From Bifidobacterium breve (GTDB lineage: Bacteria > Actinomycetota > Actinomycetes > Nanopelagicales > Nanopelagicaceae): a DNA stretch of 64,000 nt. This document shows positions 9,722 through 19,986 of the stretch, one piece after another (position 1 is the first letter of the stretch; each line of letters starts with the position of its first letter). The stretch covers positions 105,605-169,604 of the forward strand of contig CAMDBB010000003.1 in the NCBI GenBank assembly GCA_945889195.1, written 5' to 3'. The notes under the pieces were generated by a model. The model made no database searches, was not told where the DNA came from, and saw only the letters and a program-made list of their open reading frames with translations. The position numbers and the translations under genes are program-made.

Positions 9722-9988
9722 TTAGGAGTTTGCTTGATCAGCCAGGCGGGCGCGGTTACGTGCAGCGCGACGCTTTAAGGCGCGACGTTCATCTTCTGAG
9801 AGACCGCCCCAGACTCCGGCATCTTGGCCTGATTCCAGCGCCCATGCCAGGCATGGCTCTTTGACGATGCAGCGATTACAGACCTTCTTCGCCTCTTCGA
9901 TCTGGGTAATGGCGGGGCCGGTATTGCCCACAGGGAAGAAGAGCTCAGGATCTTCATCGCGGCAGGCCGACTGATGTCTCCAATCCAT
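9722..9988 (-). CDS. whiB1: WhiB1-like iron-sulfur transcription factor
   Basis: The 88-residue protein has four cluster ligands at Cys9, Cys37, Cys40 and Cys46, the same positions as WhiB1, followed by the GVWGG turn and a basic tail (RRALKRRAARNRARL) for DNA binding. WhiB1-type proteins bind a 4Fe-4S cluster, respond to nitric oxide and bind the main sigma factor. The start has a strong Shine-Dalgarno stretch (AGGAAGGGG) 6 bases upstream. The roughly 160-base leader towards the tRNA contains a small hairpin (TGCGC/GCGCA, 10021-10037), which may affect mRNA stability. Confidence 0.93.
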   Translation of the reverse strand: MDWRHQSACRDEDPELFFPVGNTGPAITQIEEAKKVCNRCIVKEPCLAWALESGQDAGVWGGLSEDERRALKRRAARNRARLADQANS

Positions 9989-10151
9989 GGCTATCCCCTT
10001 CCTGTAATCGATTTAGTGACTGCGCAAAGAACGCGCACAAGAGGGTAATTCTCCCTGTAACTCTCAAGTTAAACAAGAAGGTACGAGAAAAGATTTCGTT
10101 AATGAGGGTGATTTGCATCCCTTTAGTGAATTTATCTTTTGAATTGAGAGG

Positions 10152-10223
10152 TGCCCCCGACAGGAATCGAACCTGTGCACCTGCCTCCGGAGGGCAGTGC
10201 TCTATCCCCTGAGCTACGGGGGC
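10152..10223 (-). tRNA. tRNA-Arg (anticodon CCG)
   Basis: The reverse strand folds as a full cloverleaf: acceptor stem GCCCCCG/CGGGGGC, D-arm GCTC/GAGC, anticodon stem CTGCC/GGCAG around loop CTCCGGA (anticodon CCG), and T-arm ACAGG TTCGATT CCTGT. The discriminator is A and the CCA end is not encoded. Confidence 0.95.
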
Positions 10224-10244
10224 GCAGGTAGAAGGGTAGGTTAT

Positions 10245-10781
10245 ATGACTATGAGTACTTCTGAGAAAGCTTTTTTTGCGACAGGTTGTTTCTGGGGCGC
10301 AGAGCGCCGTTTCTGGAATCTCGATGGTGTAATCGCAACCAGCGTTGGATATATGGGCGGCGCTCGACCTAATCCGAGCTATGAACAAGTCTGCACCGGT
10401 GTCACAGGACATGCTGAGACTGTAGAAGTTGATTTCGATCCAGCAAAAGTTTCTTACCGCCGCTTACTTGAAGAGTTTTGGGTTATGCATGATCCAACCT
10501 CGCTCAATCGCCAAGGTGGAGATATTGGAACTCAATATCGCAGCGCAATTTTCACAACGACTGCGGCGCAGCAGTTACAGGCAGAGGTCACCCGAGATGT
10601 ATACCAAGCAGCGCTTACGCGCGATGGCATCGGTCCGATTGTCACTGAAATTGTGAGCGCCGAAGGGGTTCCATATTTCTTAGCTGAGGAATACCACCAG
10701 AAGTACCTCAAGAAGAATCCCAATGGTTATGACTGCCACTCCAGCACGGGAGTAACTTTTCCGCAGTTGAGTAACTCTTAA
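10245..10781 (+). CDS. msrA: Peptide methionine sulfoxide reductase MsrA
   Basis: MsrA reduces methionine-S-sulfoxide in proteins and repairs oxidative damage. The active-site motif GCFWGAE with its catalytic Cys lies near the N-terminus. The conserved EVDFDPAKVSY, HDPTSLNRQGGDIGTQYRSA and the substrate-binding YHQKYL segments follow. At 178 residues it is a normal single-domain MsrA. The start at 10245 is chosen because GAAGGG sits eight bases upstream; the longer frame (from 10197) would overlap the tRNA. The 3' end overlaps the stop of the convergent AlkA-like gene by four bases. Confidence 0.95.
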   Translation: MTMSTSEKAFFATGCFWGAERRFWNLDGVIATSVGYMGGARPNPSYEQVCTGVTGHAETVEVDFDPAKVSYRRLLEEFWVMHDPTSLNRQGGDIGTQYRSAIFTTTAAQQLQAEVTRDVYQAALTRDGIGPIVTEIVSAEGVPYFLAEEYHQKYLKKNPNGYDCHSSTGVTFPQLSNS

Positions 10782-11410
10782 CCCAGCGCTCGCCAGCAGT
10801 ACCAGGCCACCACGCTTCGGTAAGGACGAAACTTCTCACCCTTCTTCTCTAGCGCAGCAGGGGTGATCTCTTCACTGAGGCGATAAATTTTTTCGTACCC
10901 TCGTCTCACACCTAAATCCCCAGTAGGCCAGATATCTAAGCGCCCCAGCTGGAACATCATAAACATGTCAACTGTCCATGGTCCGATTCCCCAGAGACCA
11001 GTGAGCTGTTGAAAAATCTCTTCATCGTTATCCACTTTATGGAGCTGATTAATCTTTATCTTTTTCGTGAGAGCTGCATCTGCTAGCCCCTGAATAGTTT
11101 TGAATTTGGCTCCCGAAACGCCTGCTGCGCGCATATCTTTCTCAGATATAGCAGCAATGCGCGCAGGTACTACTCGACCCTGCGCCAGCGCCGTAACCCT
11201 GCCATAGATTGTGTCTGCAGCCTTGACTGCTAACTGCTGTGAAATAACAGATTCGACGAGCGCCTCAAAGTGGCTGACCGGCTCTGGATTTCTACCGATT
11301 GTGCAGAGTGGATGTGCATCTATCACCTTTGCAAAGCGCGCATCACGTCTGGCCAAATCCGCAACGATCTTCTTCATCTGCGAAGCTGTAATCGTCATAT
11401 TCGCGGTCAT
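10778..11410 (-). CDS. DNA-3-methyladenine glycosylase (AlkA/HhH-GPD family)
   Basis: A base-excision repair glycosylase of about 210 residues. It carries the helix-hairpin-helix GLWGIGPWTVDMFMMF followed by the catalytic Asp in WPTGDLGVRRG, as in AlkA-type enzymes. It would remove alkylated purines from DNA. No iron-sulfur Cys cluster is present, so it is not EndoIII/MutY. The reading frame stays open upstream to 11617, but that part overlaps the divergent patB gene and looks non-coding; MTANMTITASQMKK at 11410 or MTITASQ at 11398 are likely starts. Confidence 0.85.
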   Translation of the reverse strand: MTANMTITASQMKKIVADLARRDARFAKVIDAHPLCTIGRNPEPVSHFEALVESVISQQLAVKAADTIYGRVTALAQGRVVPARIAAISEKDMRAAGVSGAKFKTIQGLADAALTKKIKINQLHKVDNDEEIFQQLTGLWGIGPWTVDMFMMFQLGRLDIWPTGDLGVRRGYEKIYRLSEEITPAALEKKGEKFRPYRSVVAWYCWRALG

Positions 11411-11444
11411 AGATAAAGCGTATTGTCGGTGACATACTAAGTCC

Positions 11445-12623
11445 ATGAGTGAGAAGAGCGGTTTCGAACTTCGCGCACTCGACTTGAGTGAACTCAAAAC
11501 CCATCGCAGCGAAAAGTGGCGCTCCTTCCCTGAAGATGTCTTGCCGCTTCCCGTTGCTGAAATGGATTTTCCGGTAGCAGAGCCCATTCGAAGAATTTTG
11601 CGAGAGATGGTCGACACTTCAGATCTTGGTTACCTCGGCCCAATTCCTGAACTTGGCAGGGCATTTAGCGTATTTGCCGAACGTCGCTGGGGCTGGAAGG
11701 CAGATGCTGCGCAGGTTCGCATCGCCGCCGATGTTGGTGTTGGCGTAGTTGAAGTTCTTCGCGTTATCACCCAACCCGGTGACAGGATTCTTATCAACTC
11801 ACCGGTCTACCCAAATTTCTGGACGTGGTCTGCTGAGACCAAGTTAGAGCAGGTTGATGTTCCATTTTCGCAAGCGCCTGAGGAAGTAGATGGCAGCCAT
11901 TGGGTTCTAGATTGGGATGGAATTGAAAAGGCTTATGCCTCTGGCATCAAAGCACATCTGATTAGCAATCCACATAACCCGCTCGGTAAAGTCTTTACCC
12001 GCCAAGAACTAACGCGCTTTGCCGACCTTGCCAAGAAATACGGCGTTTATGTCTTAAGCGATGAGATCCATGCACCGCTCACATTTAGCGAACAAGCCTT
12101 CACGCCATTCTTGGCAATCTCTGATGCAGCTCGCGAAGTCGGAATCACCATTACTTCATCGAGCAAGGGATGGAATATCGCAGGTCTGAAATGCGCCATC
12201 ATCGTCACTGAAAACGAGAAGCTGCATGAGAAGTTAAACGCTATTGCGCCAGCTACCCACTACCGGGCATCGCTTCTAGGCGGTTTTGCATCTGTTGCAG
12301 CCTTTGAAGAGGGCGAGCCTTGGCTCGATGCCCTGATGGTCAACCTTGATCACAATCGCACACTGGTCGCAGATTTGATTGCAGAGTTAGCCCCTGAGAT
12401 TGGCTATCTCATTCCGCATTGCTCATACCTGGCATGGCTTGATCTATCGGCCCTTAAGTTAGGTGATGACCCAGCGGCCGTTCTTGTTGAGAAGGCAAAG
12501 GTCGCCTTTGTTCCAGGAGTTCGTTTTGGTCAGCAATCATCGCAATTTGTTCGCCTTAACTTTGCAACTAGCCCTGAAATTATTCGAGAAGCGATAACAC
12601 GGATCGCCTCGCTGAGGTCTTAA
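11445..12623 (+). CDS. patB: PatB/MalY-type C-S lyase (PLP aminotransferase fold)
   Basis: A 392-residue fold-type I PLP enzyme of the MalY/PatB group, which cleaves cystathionine or cysteine conjugates by beta-elimination. The PLP Lys lies in SSSKGWNIAGLKCA, the Asp in YVLSDEIHAPLTF, and the conserved ISNPHNPLGKVF and FVRLNFATSP segments are present. The gene is divergent from the AlkA-like gene with only 34 bases between starts. It could provide methionine-pathway cystathionine beta-lyase activity; substrate is inferred from the family. Confidence 0.88.
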   Translation: MSEKSGFELRALDLSELKTHRSEKWRSFPEDVLPLPVAEMDFPVAEPIRRILREMVDTSDLGYLGPIPELGRAFSVFAERRWGWKADAAQVRIAADVGVGVVEVLRVITQPGDRILINSPVYPNFWTWSAETKLEQVDVPFSQAPEEVDGSHWVLDWDGIEKAYASGIKAHLISNPHNPLGKVFTRQELTRFADLAKKYGVYVLSDEIHAPLTFSEQAFTPFLAISDAAREVGITITSSSKGWNIAGLKCAIIVTENEKLHEKLNAIAPATHYRASLLGGFASVAAFEEGEPWLDALMVNLDHNRTLVADLIAELAPEIGYLIPHCSYLAWLDLSALKLGDDPAAVLVEKAKVAFVPGVRFGQQSSQFVRLNFATSPEIIREAITRIASLRS

Positions 12624-12660
12624 CGCGCAAAAGTGCACAAACTGGAGTATTTTTATACCT

Positions 12661-12810
12661 ATGAAAGCGCTACGTAGACTCATCGCCGCAGTTACTGTGG
12701 CAATTCTGGCCTTTCGCGCTGTCGGTTCATTCCTTTCATGGGTTGAGAAGCAAGATGACTCCAACACTGATGCCTGGATAGATGAAGATGAATTTGAAGA
12801 TGCGAAATGA
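12661..12810 (+). CDS. Small 49-residue single-pass membrane protein
   Basis: This short frame was found directly in the sequence. It begins MKALRRLIAAVTVAILAFRA, giving a basic start and one membrane helix (about 7-24), and ends in a strongly acidic tail (DAWIDEDEFEDAK). Its stop overlaps the ATG of the next gene (ATGA, four bases), which supports translation as a coupled pair. A TATTTT hexamer lies seven bases upstream of the ATG. Function unknown. It could act with the downstream Cys-containing membrane protein. Confidence 0.6.
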   Translation: MKALRRLIAAVTVAILAFRAVGSFLSWVEKQDDSNTDAWIDEDEFEDAK

Positions 12811-13193
12811 GCGCTGATACATATATCCCCGGTACCTGCAATATTGGCAAAGGTGAAGTTCGCCGTCGCCAAGTAGTTGCGCTCATCGGAGCCGCCTTGA
12901 GCGTCTTCACTTTGGTCGGTCTCATCTCAACAAGTGCAGCCCCTGGTGCTCGACTAGGAATCTTTATTCCATTATCTGTGGCCTCTATTGGCTGGGTGCA
13001 GTCACGGAAGAAATTCTGTTTAGCCTATGGCTTTATGGGCACCTTTAACTTTGGAAAGTTAGGAGAGCTTTCTAAGGTCGCTGACAAGAGCTCGCTAGCG
13101 GCAGATCGTAAAACTGCCTTCTCAATCTTGGGGCAATCGGTATCACTGGCGGCGATTCTGACCCTCATTGTTTATCTGCTACCTCTCACTTAA
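12807..13193 (+). CDS. Uncharacterised membrane protein with conserved Cys motifs
   Basis: The 128-residue protein has three or so hydrophobic helices (about 22-42, 46-63 and 108-126). Two Cys-containing blocks stand out: YIPGTCNIGKGEVRRR at the N-terminus and KKFCLAYGFMGTFNFGKL in the centre, separated by the membrane hairpin. Both may face the cytoplasm. I do not recognise a named family. It is coupled by a 4-base overlap to the small membrane protein upstream. The paired Cys residues could bind a metal or form a redox pair, but that is speculation. Confidence 0.65.
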   Translation: MSADTYIPGTCNIGKGEVRRRQVVALIGAALSVFTLVGLISTSAAPGARLGIFIPLSVASIGWVQSRKKFCLAYGFMGTFNFGKLGELSKVADKSSLAADRKTAFSILGQSVSLAAILTLIVYLLPLT

Positions 13194-13239
13194 CTTCTTA
13201 GCTCTTACAATTTCTGTCACTTAGTGCCATTGTGTACTT

Positions 13240-13587
13240 GTGAAAATCATTATCCACACCCGGCATGCAGAACTTGCAAGTGACTTTAAATCAATCGCTG
13301 AAGAGAAACTCCTTTCAATGGAGCGCTTTAGCGTCACCATCGACCGTGTAGAAGTCGAAGTGATGCACGAGGCAAACCCACGTCAAGGAAAGAACTCTCA
13401 TCGCGTCATCATCACCTCACACGGATCAGGGCCGCTTCTGCGAGCTGAAGAGACTGGCTTTAATGATCTGGCAGCATTTGACGGCGCCATTAAAAGTATC
13501 GAACTACAGATTCGCCGTATTCATGAGAAGACTAAAAGCCATGGACGAAAAACGCTACGGACTATGGAAGTAGATGTCAGCGAATAG
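13240..13587 (+). CDS. hpf: Short ribosome hibernation promoting factor
   Basis: This 115-residue protein is the HPF/YfiA (S30AE) ribosome-binding domain: KIIIHTRHAELASDF at the start, VEVEVMHEA in the middle and the basic helix AIKSIELQIRRIHEKTKS. It binds the decoding centre and inactivates ribosomes in stationary phase. Most actinobacterial homologues are long forms with a second dimerisation domain and lie between comF and secA. Here that domain is missing and the gene is 8 kb away from secA. It starts with GTG. The stop codon directly abuts that of the convergent secreted protein gene. Confidence 0.85.
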   Translation: MKIIIHTRHAELASDFKSIAEEKLLSMERFSVTIDRVEVEVMHEANPRQGKNSHRVIITSHGSGPLLRAEETGFNDLAAFDGAIKSIELQIRRIHEKTKSHGRKTLRTMEVDVSE

Positions 13588-14037
13588 TTAACGCTTAGCT
13601 CTACCTTTTTGTTCTGACTTTTGGTCAGCTTTTTCAGAATTTAACTTTTCGGGCTTTGCTGGGGGAGTTGGCATTGGCCCTAAAGCAAGTACTGCTGCAT
13701 CGCGCAGAGTGATTGCAAGTGCAACGGCGTTACGACGAGCCGACCATGTAGAAGTCTTCTGTTCTGGAGTTATTGCATTGAGCATTGCGGCTCTGGCATC
13801 TGCATTTGCCTTATCAACTGAGTTCTTAAAGATTGCATTAATTACGCGCATCCTAGAACCTCGATCTTTTAGAGCTTGCTGATACTCATCGCGATCGAGT
13901 TTGTACTGCTCTAGTGGAGTTTTGTAAGCGTCAGCTGTCGCAGTTGGAGATGGGGTTGGCTCCGCTTGTGCTGGAGTTGAAGCCGCGAGCGTAAAGAGAA
14001 GCAGCGTTGCTGCGGTTAATTCTCGACGCTTTTGCAT
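13588..14037 (-). CDS. Small secreted protein of unknown function
   Basis: The 149-residue product begins MQKRRELTAATLLLFTLAAS with a signal peptide and likely cleavage after AQA. A Thr/Pro linker (EPTPSPTATA) follows, then a helical region (about 45-120) that contains RNAVALAITLRDAAVLALG, and a charged Lys/Glu-rich C-terminus (GRAKR end). I do not recognise a family. The frame is open up to 14256, but that part overlaps the divergent response regulator gene, so the signal-peptide start at 14037 is chosen. It may be exported and respond to the neighbouring two-component system. Confidence 0.6.
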   Translation of the reverse strand: MQKRRELTAATLLLFTLAASTPAQAEPTPSPTATADAYKTPLEQYKLDRDEYQQALKDRGSRMRVINAIFKNSVDKANADARAAMLNAITPEQKTSTWSARRNAVALAITLRDAAVLALGPMPTPPAKPEKLNSEKADQKSEQKGRAKR

Positions 14038-14149
14038 GAGTAAATAGTAGATGCGAAGGGGTGTGAATATTCTGTGAAAGGGCTCATGAGTCCGTGTGCA
14101 AGGGTGTGATTTGGTAGCAAACTCGCATAGAGCGTGGCAGGGTATAGCC

Positions 14150-14836
14150 ATGAGCCAACTAATCATGATTATTGATGACGAAGCGGGTATGCGCGATTTA
14201 TTGGGGGATGCGCTAAAGCTGGCCGGCTTCGAGACTGTAACAGCCGCAGATGCCATGATTGCTCAGACGCTTTTGCGTACAACCAAGCCCGATCTTCTCA
14301 TTGTCGATATCAATATGCCGCTGATGGATGGTTTTGAATTTATTGAGCGTATTCGTAGTAACGGTGATAACACCCCTGCGCTGATGCTCAGTGCGCGTGG
14401 TGATCGCGCAGATATCACTAAGGGTCTAACTCTAGGGGCGGATGATTACGTCACTAAACCTTTTGGGCTCGAAGAGTTGGTCTTACGTATTAAGGCGATT
14501 CTCCGCCGTTCGCAATTCACTGTAGAAACGGCCACAAATTTAAGTAGTGGGCCGATCACCTTAGATAGCGATACTCATCAAGTCACCTTTAAAGACGAAG
14601 TTGTTGATTTATCGCCGACAGAGTTCCGCCTTCTACATGTACTGCTTGAGAGCAAAGGTCGAGTCTTGAGTAAAACTTATCTTCTCGATGAAGTCTGGGG
14701 AATCACCTTTGAATCTGAAAGTACTGTGGTTGATACCTACATTTCGTACTTGAGAAAGAAGCTTCATCGCGACGGATATGAGGGAATTAAGACTATTCGA
14801 GGAGTTGGATTTCAGCTGCAGCCGGAGAAGCAGTGA
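14150..14836 (+). CDS. OmpR-family response regulator
   Basis: A 228-residue regulator with a receiver domain (acidic pair in IIDDEAGMRD, phospho-Asp in LIVDINMPLMDG, Lys in DDYVTKPFGLEEL) and a C-terminal winged helix (LSPTEFRLLHVLLE, IRGVGFQLQP). It resembles the TrcR/PrrA type. The partner kinase overlaps by four bases. The start at 14150 (MSQLIMIIDDE) has a weak AGGG seven bases upstream. The gap upstream contains two copies of GGGTGTGA (near 14059 and 14103), possible binding sites for autoregulation; the target genes are unknown. Confidence 0.85.
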   Translation: MSQLIMIIDDEAGMRDLLGDALKLAGFETVTAADAMIAQTLLRTTKPDLLIVDINMPLMDGFEFIERIRSNGDNTPALMLSARGDRADITKGLTLGADDYVTKPFGLEELVLRIKAILRRSQFTVETATNLSSGPITLDSDTHQVTFKDEVVDLSPTEFRLLHVLLESKGRVLSKTYLLDEVWGITFESESTVVDTYISYLRKKLHRDGYEGIKTIRGVGFQLQPEKQ

Positions 14837-16050
14837 AGTTATCTCAAACTTCTCGAGTTAGTTTCTTTACTGTATTACTTCTTACCCTCTTTACCGTTGG
14901 AATCGGTGGAATTACCGTCAAGCACTCACTCGATGTCGAAGTACAAAAAGTCGATCAAAGCCTAGGTTTTGTTGCTCTGAGCGCCTACGAGAATCCTGGT
15001 CAGGCTGTAGGTGCTGCGCTCTTTGCCATCGAGCAATCAAATTTAGATGCAACCCTTACCTTGCTGGCGCGCGATGGTTCAGAGACACTTATTAATGAAT
15101 CGACTCTGCAATATCCGGGCGCTCCAGCGCTTAGAGAGGTAGAGAAAGCGGTACGTAGCGCAGTTCGAGTATCTGCCGAAACGCCCTTTCGCATCCGCAC
15201 AGTTCCGCTTGAGGGTGGAGATTTCATCATCATCGCTCTTTCGACGAGCGAGATAGATGCCAACTTCATTTCAGATCTACAGTACTTGGCACTTGTTACG
15301 CTGATTCTTAACTCATTTGCATCAGGCCTTCTCTTCCTCTACTTCCGACGTGAACGTCGTACCGCAGATTCCGCGTCCTTGGCTCGTATGCAAGAATTTT
15401 TGGGTGATGCCTCGCACGAACTTCGCACCCCACTGACTGTCATCAAGGGCTATGTTGAAATGCTCAGTAAAGATCAGTTAACTGCGCCGGCAGATAAATC
15501 CCGCGCCTTTAACCGCGTGGGTAGCGAAATTACTCGTATGGAGACTTTGATTCAAGACCTGCTACTTCTTGCTGAACTAGGCGAAAGTGGAGCTCGCGAT
15601 ATCGAGACCATTGACTTAAGTGAGATTGTTACGGCTCATGGAACTGATTTCACAACGCTGAATCCAGATCGCACCGTAGGTCTACAAGTAACACCGGGCC
15701 TCTTTATCGTGGGCTCTCGCGATTACATCTCGCGATTTATTCAAAATGCGCTGACCAATATTGTGCGCCATACCGGTTCGCGCGATTCGGTACGGATAAC
15801 TCTGGTCAAGAGCGGAAAACAGATTGAGCTAAAGATTGAAGATTCAGGGCCTGGATTACCCGATAGCGCTTACCGCGAGGATATTCGCTCGCTCAATAGA
15901 TTTGATAAGTCGCGCTCACGTGAAAATGGTGGCTCAGGCTTAGGTATGAGCATCATGTCGGCTGTTATTGAAAAGCTCGATGGCAAGTTTTCGCTTCGCA
16001 AGAGTGAAATGGGTGGGCTTGCCATAGTTGCGCAACTGCCGATTGCTTAA
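14833..16050 (+). CDS. Sensor histidine kinase, partner of the upstream regulator
   Basis: The 405-residue membrane kinase starts at GTG inside the stop of the regulator gene, so the pair is translationally coupled. Two membrane helices (about 10-30 and 150-172) enclose an external sensor of about 120 residues. There is no obvious HAMP domain. The dimerisation helix carries DASHELRTPLTVIKGY, the N box is FIQNALTNIVRH and the G boxes are EDSGPGLPD and GGSGLGMSI. It overlaps the 3' end of the convergent terC gene by four bases. The signal is unknown; TrcS/TcrY-like kinases are the closest by layout. Confidence 0.85.
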   Translation: MKLSQTSRVSFFTVLLLTLFTVGIGGITVKHSLDVEVQKVDQSLGFVALSAYENPGQAVGAALFAIEQSNLDATLTLLARDGSETLINESTLQYPGAPALREVEKAVRSAVRVSAETPFRIRTVPLEGGDFIIIALSTSEIDANFISDLQYLALVTLILNSFASGLLFLYFRRERRTADSASLARMQEFLGDASHELRTPLTVIKGYVEMLSKDQLTAPADKSRAFNRVGSEITRMETLIQDLLLLAELGESGARDIETIDLSEIVTAHGTDFTTLNPDRTVGLQVTPGLFIVGSRDYISRFIQNALTNIVRHTGSRDSVRITLVKSGKQIELKIEDSGPGLPDSAYREDIRSLNRFDKSRSRENGGSGLGMSIMSAVIEKLDGKFSLRKSEMGGLAIVAQLPIA

Positions 16051-16946
16051 ACTTTTTTGCGGGTAGCAATCAAGCTAGTAACAGTGGCTGTTCCGATACA
16101 TAACACAATGACGCTCAAGCTCTGGGTAATTGTAATCTCTGGAATATGAATGCCCGCGATCTCGTGCCAGCCAACTGCATGGCAGGCGTGGAAGATAAGT
16201 TTGACTCCAATAAAGCCAAGGACAACTGAAAGCCCACGACCAATATGGATAAGTCTCTCCATCAACCCACCGATGAGGAAGTAGAGCTGGCGTAGACCCA
16301 TCAGCGCAAAGACATTTGCAGTGATGACGATATAAACATTTTGTGTCAGACCGAAGATTGCCGGGATTGAATCGAGAGCAAAGAGCAGATCTGTCATTCC
16401 GAGTGCAATCAGCGCGATAGTAAATGGCTTTACTCCACGTTCCTGGAGCGCGCGAATGATTCCACTCTCTTTCTCATCTTCTCCGTGGGTCGCACTTTCG
16501 GCATAAAGTTGAATTGCTGTGTAGAGCAAGAAAGCACCGAAGACGAAGAAGACTGCTTCAAATCGTGCAATCACTGCAGCTCCTACGCTGATGGCGATAA
16601 TGCGAAGAACCAGCGCAATAACAATTCCTATAAGCAAAGCTAGTTGCTGGCGCTCTTTAGAAATTTTGAGCTTGGTCAGAATGATGACAAAGACAAAGAG
16701 ATTGTCGAATGAGAGTGAGTATTCGGTGAGCCAGCCAGCAAAGAATTCCTGTTGAGCTTGCGAATCAACCCATCCACCAAGTGAAATACCGAATCCGATT
16801 GCCAGGCTGACATAAAAGGCGGTCCACATGAGCACTTCTCGCATGGAGGTTTCTTTATTGCGATTCTTAATAGCCCAAGTGAAGTCAAAGGTGAGGATTG
16901 CAAGGAGTGCAATTATCGTTATCAGCCACTCAGTAGTCGAAACCAT
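16047..16946 (-). CDS. TerC/Alx-family membrane protein
   Basis: A polytopic protein of 299 residues with about eight hydrophobic helices. The family motif around FVIILTKLKI and the acidic helices WAGWLTEYSLSFDNLF (seen as EYSLSFDNLFVFV) and MTDLLFALDSIPAIFGLT are present. TerC/Alx proteins handle metal stress, mainly manganese export or metalation of secreted enzymes, and some give tellurite resistance. The central charged loop GEDEKESGIIRALQERG is the usual cytosolic linker. Convergent with the kinase gene and divergent from the methyltransferase gene. Confidence 0.88.
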   Translation of the reverse strand: MVSTTEWLITIIALLAILTFDFTWAIKNRNKETSMREVLMWTAFYVSLAIGFGISLGGWVDSQAQQEFFAGWLTEYSLSFDNLFVFVIILTKLKISKERQQLALLIGIVIALVLRIIAISVGAAVIARFEAVFFVFGAFLLYTAIQLYAESATHGEDEKESGIIRALQERGVKPFTIALIALGMTDLLFALDSIPAIFGLTQNVYIVITANVFALMGLRQLYFLIGGLMERLIHIGRGLSVVLGFIGVKLIFHACHAVGWHEIAGIHIPEITITQSLSVIVLCIGTATVTSLIATRKKV

Positions 16947-16970
16947 TGCGGCAGACTAGCATTCTCTCTC

Positions 16971-19975
<3,005 letters not shown>

Positions 19976-19986
19976 TTCTGAAAGAG

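Noticed and set aside
10197..10244. Longer N-terminus for msrA reaching into the tRNA-Arg
   Set aside because: The added residues translate the tRNA gene; a ribosome site and the MsrA-like start are at 10245.
11411..11617. N-terminal 69 residues of the AlkA-like frame
   Set aside because: They overlap the divergent patB coding sequence and have Ser/Lys-rich non-conserved composition.
14038..14256. Upstream extension of the secreted-protein frame
   Set aside because: It lies antisense to the response regulator and would bury the signal peptide.
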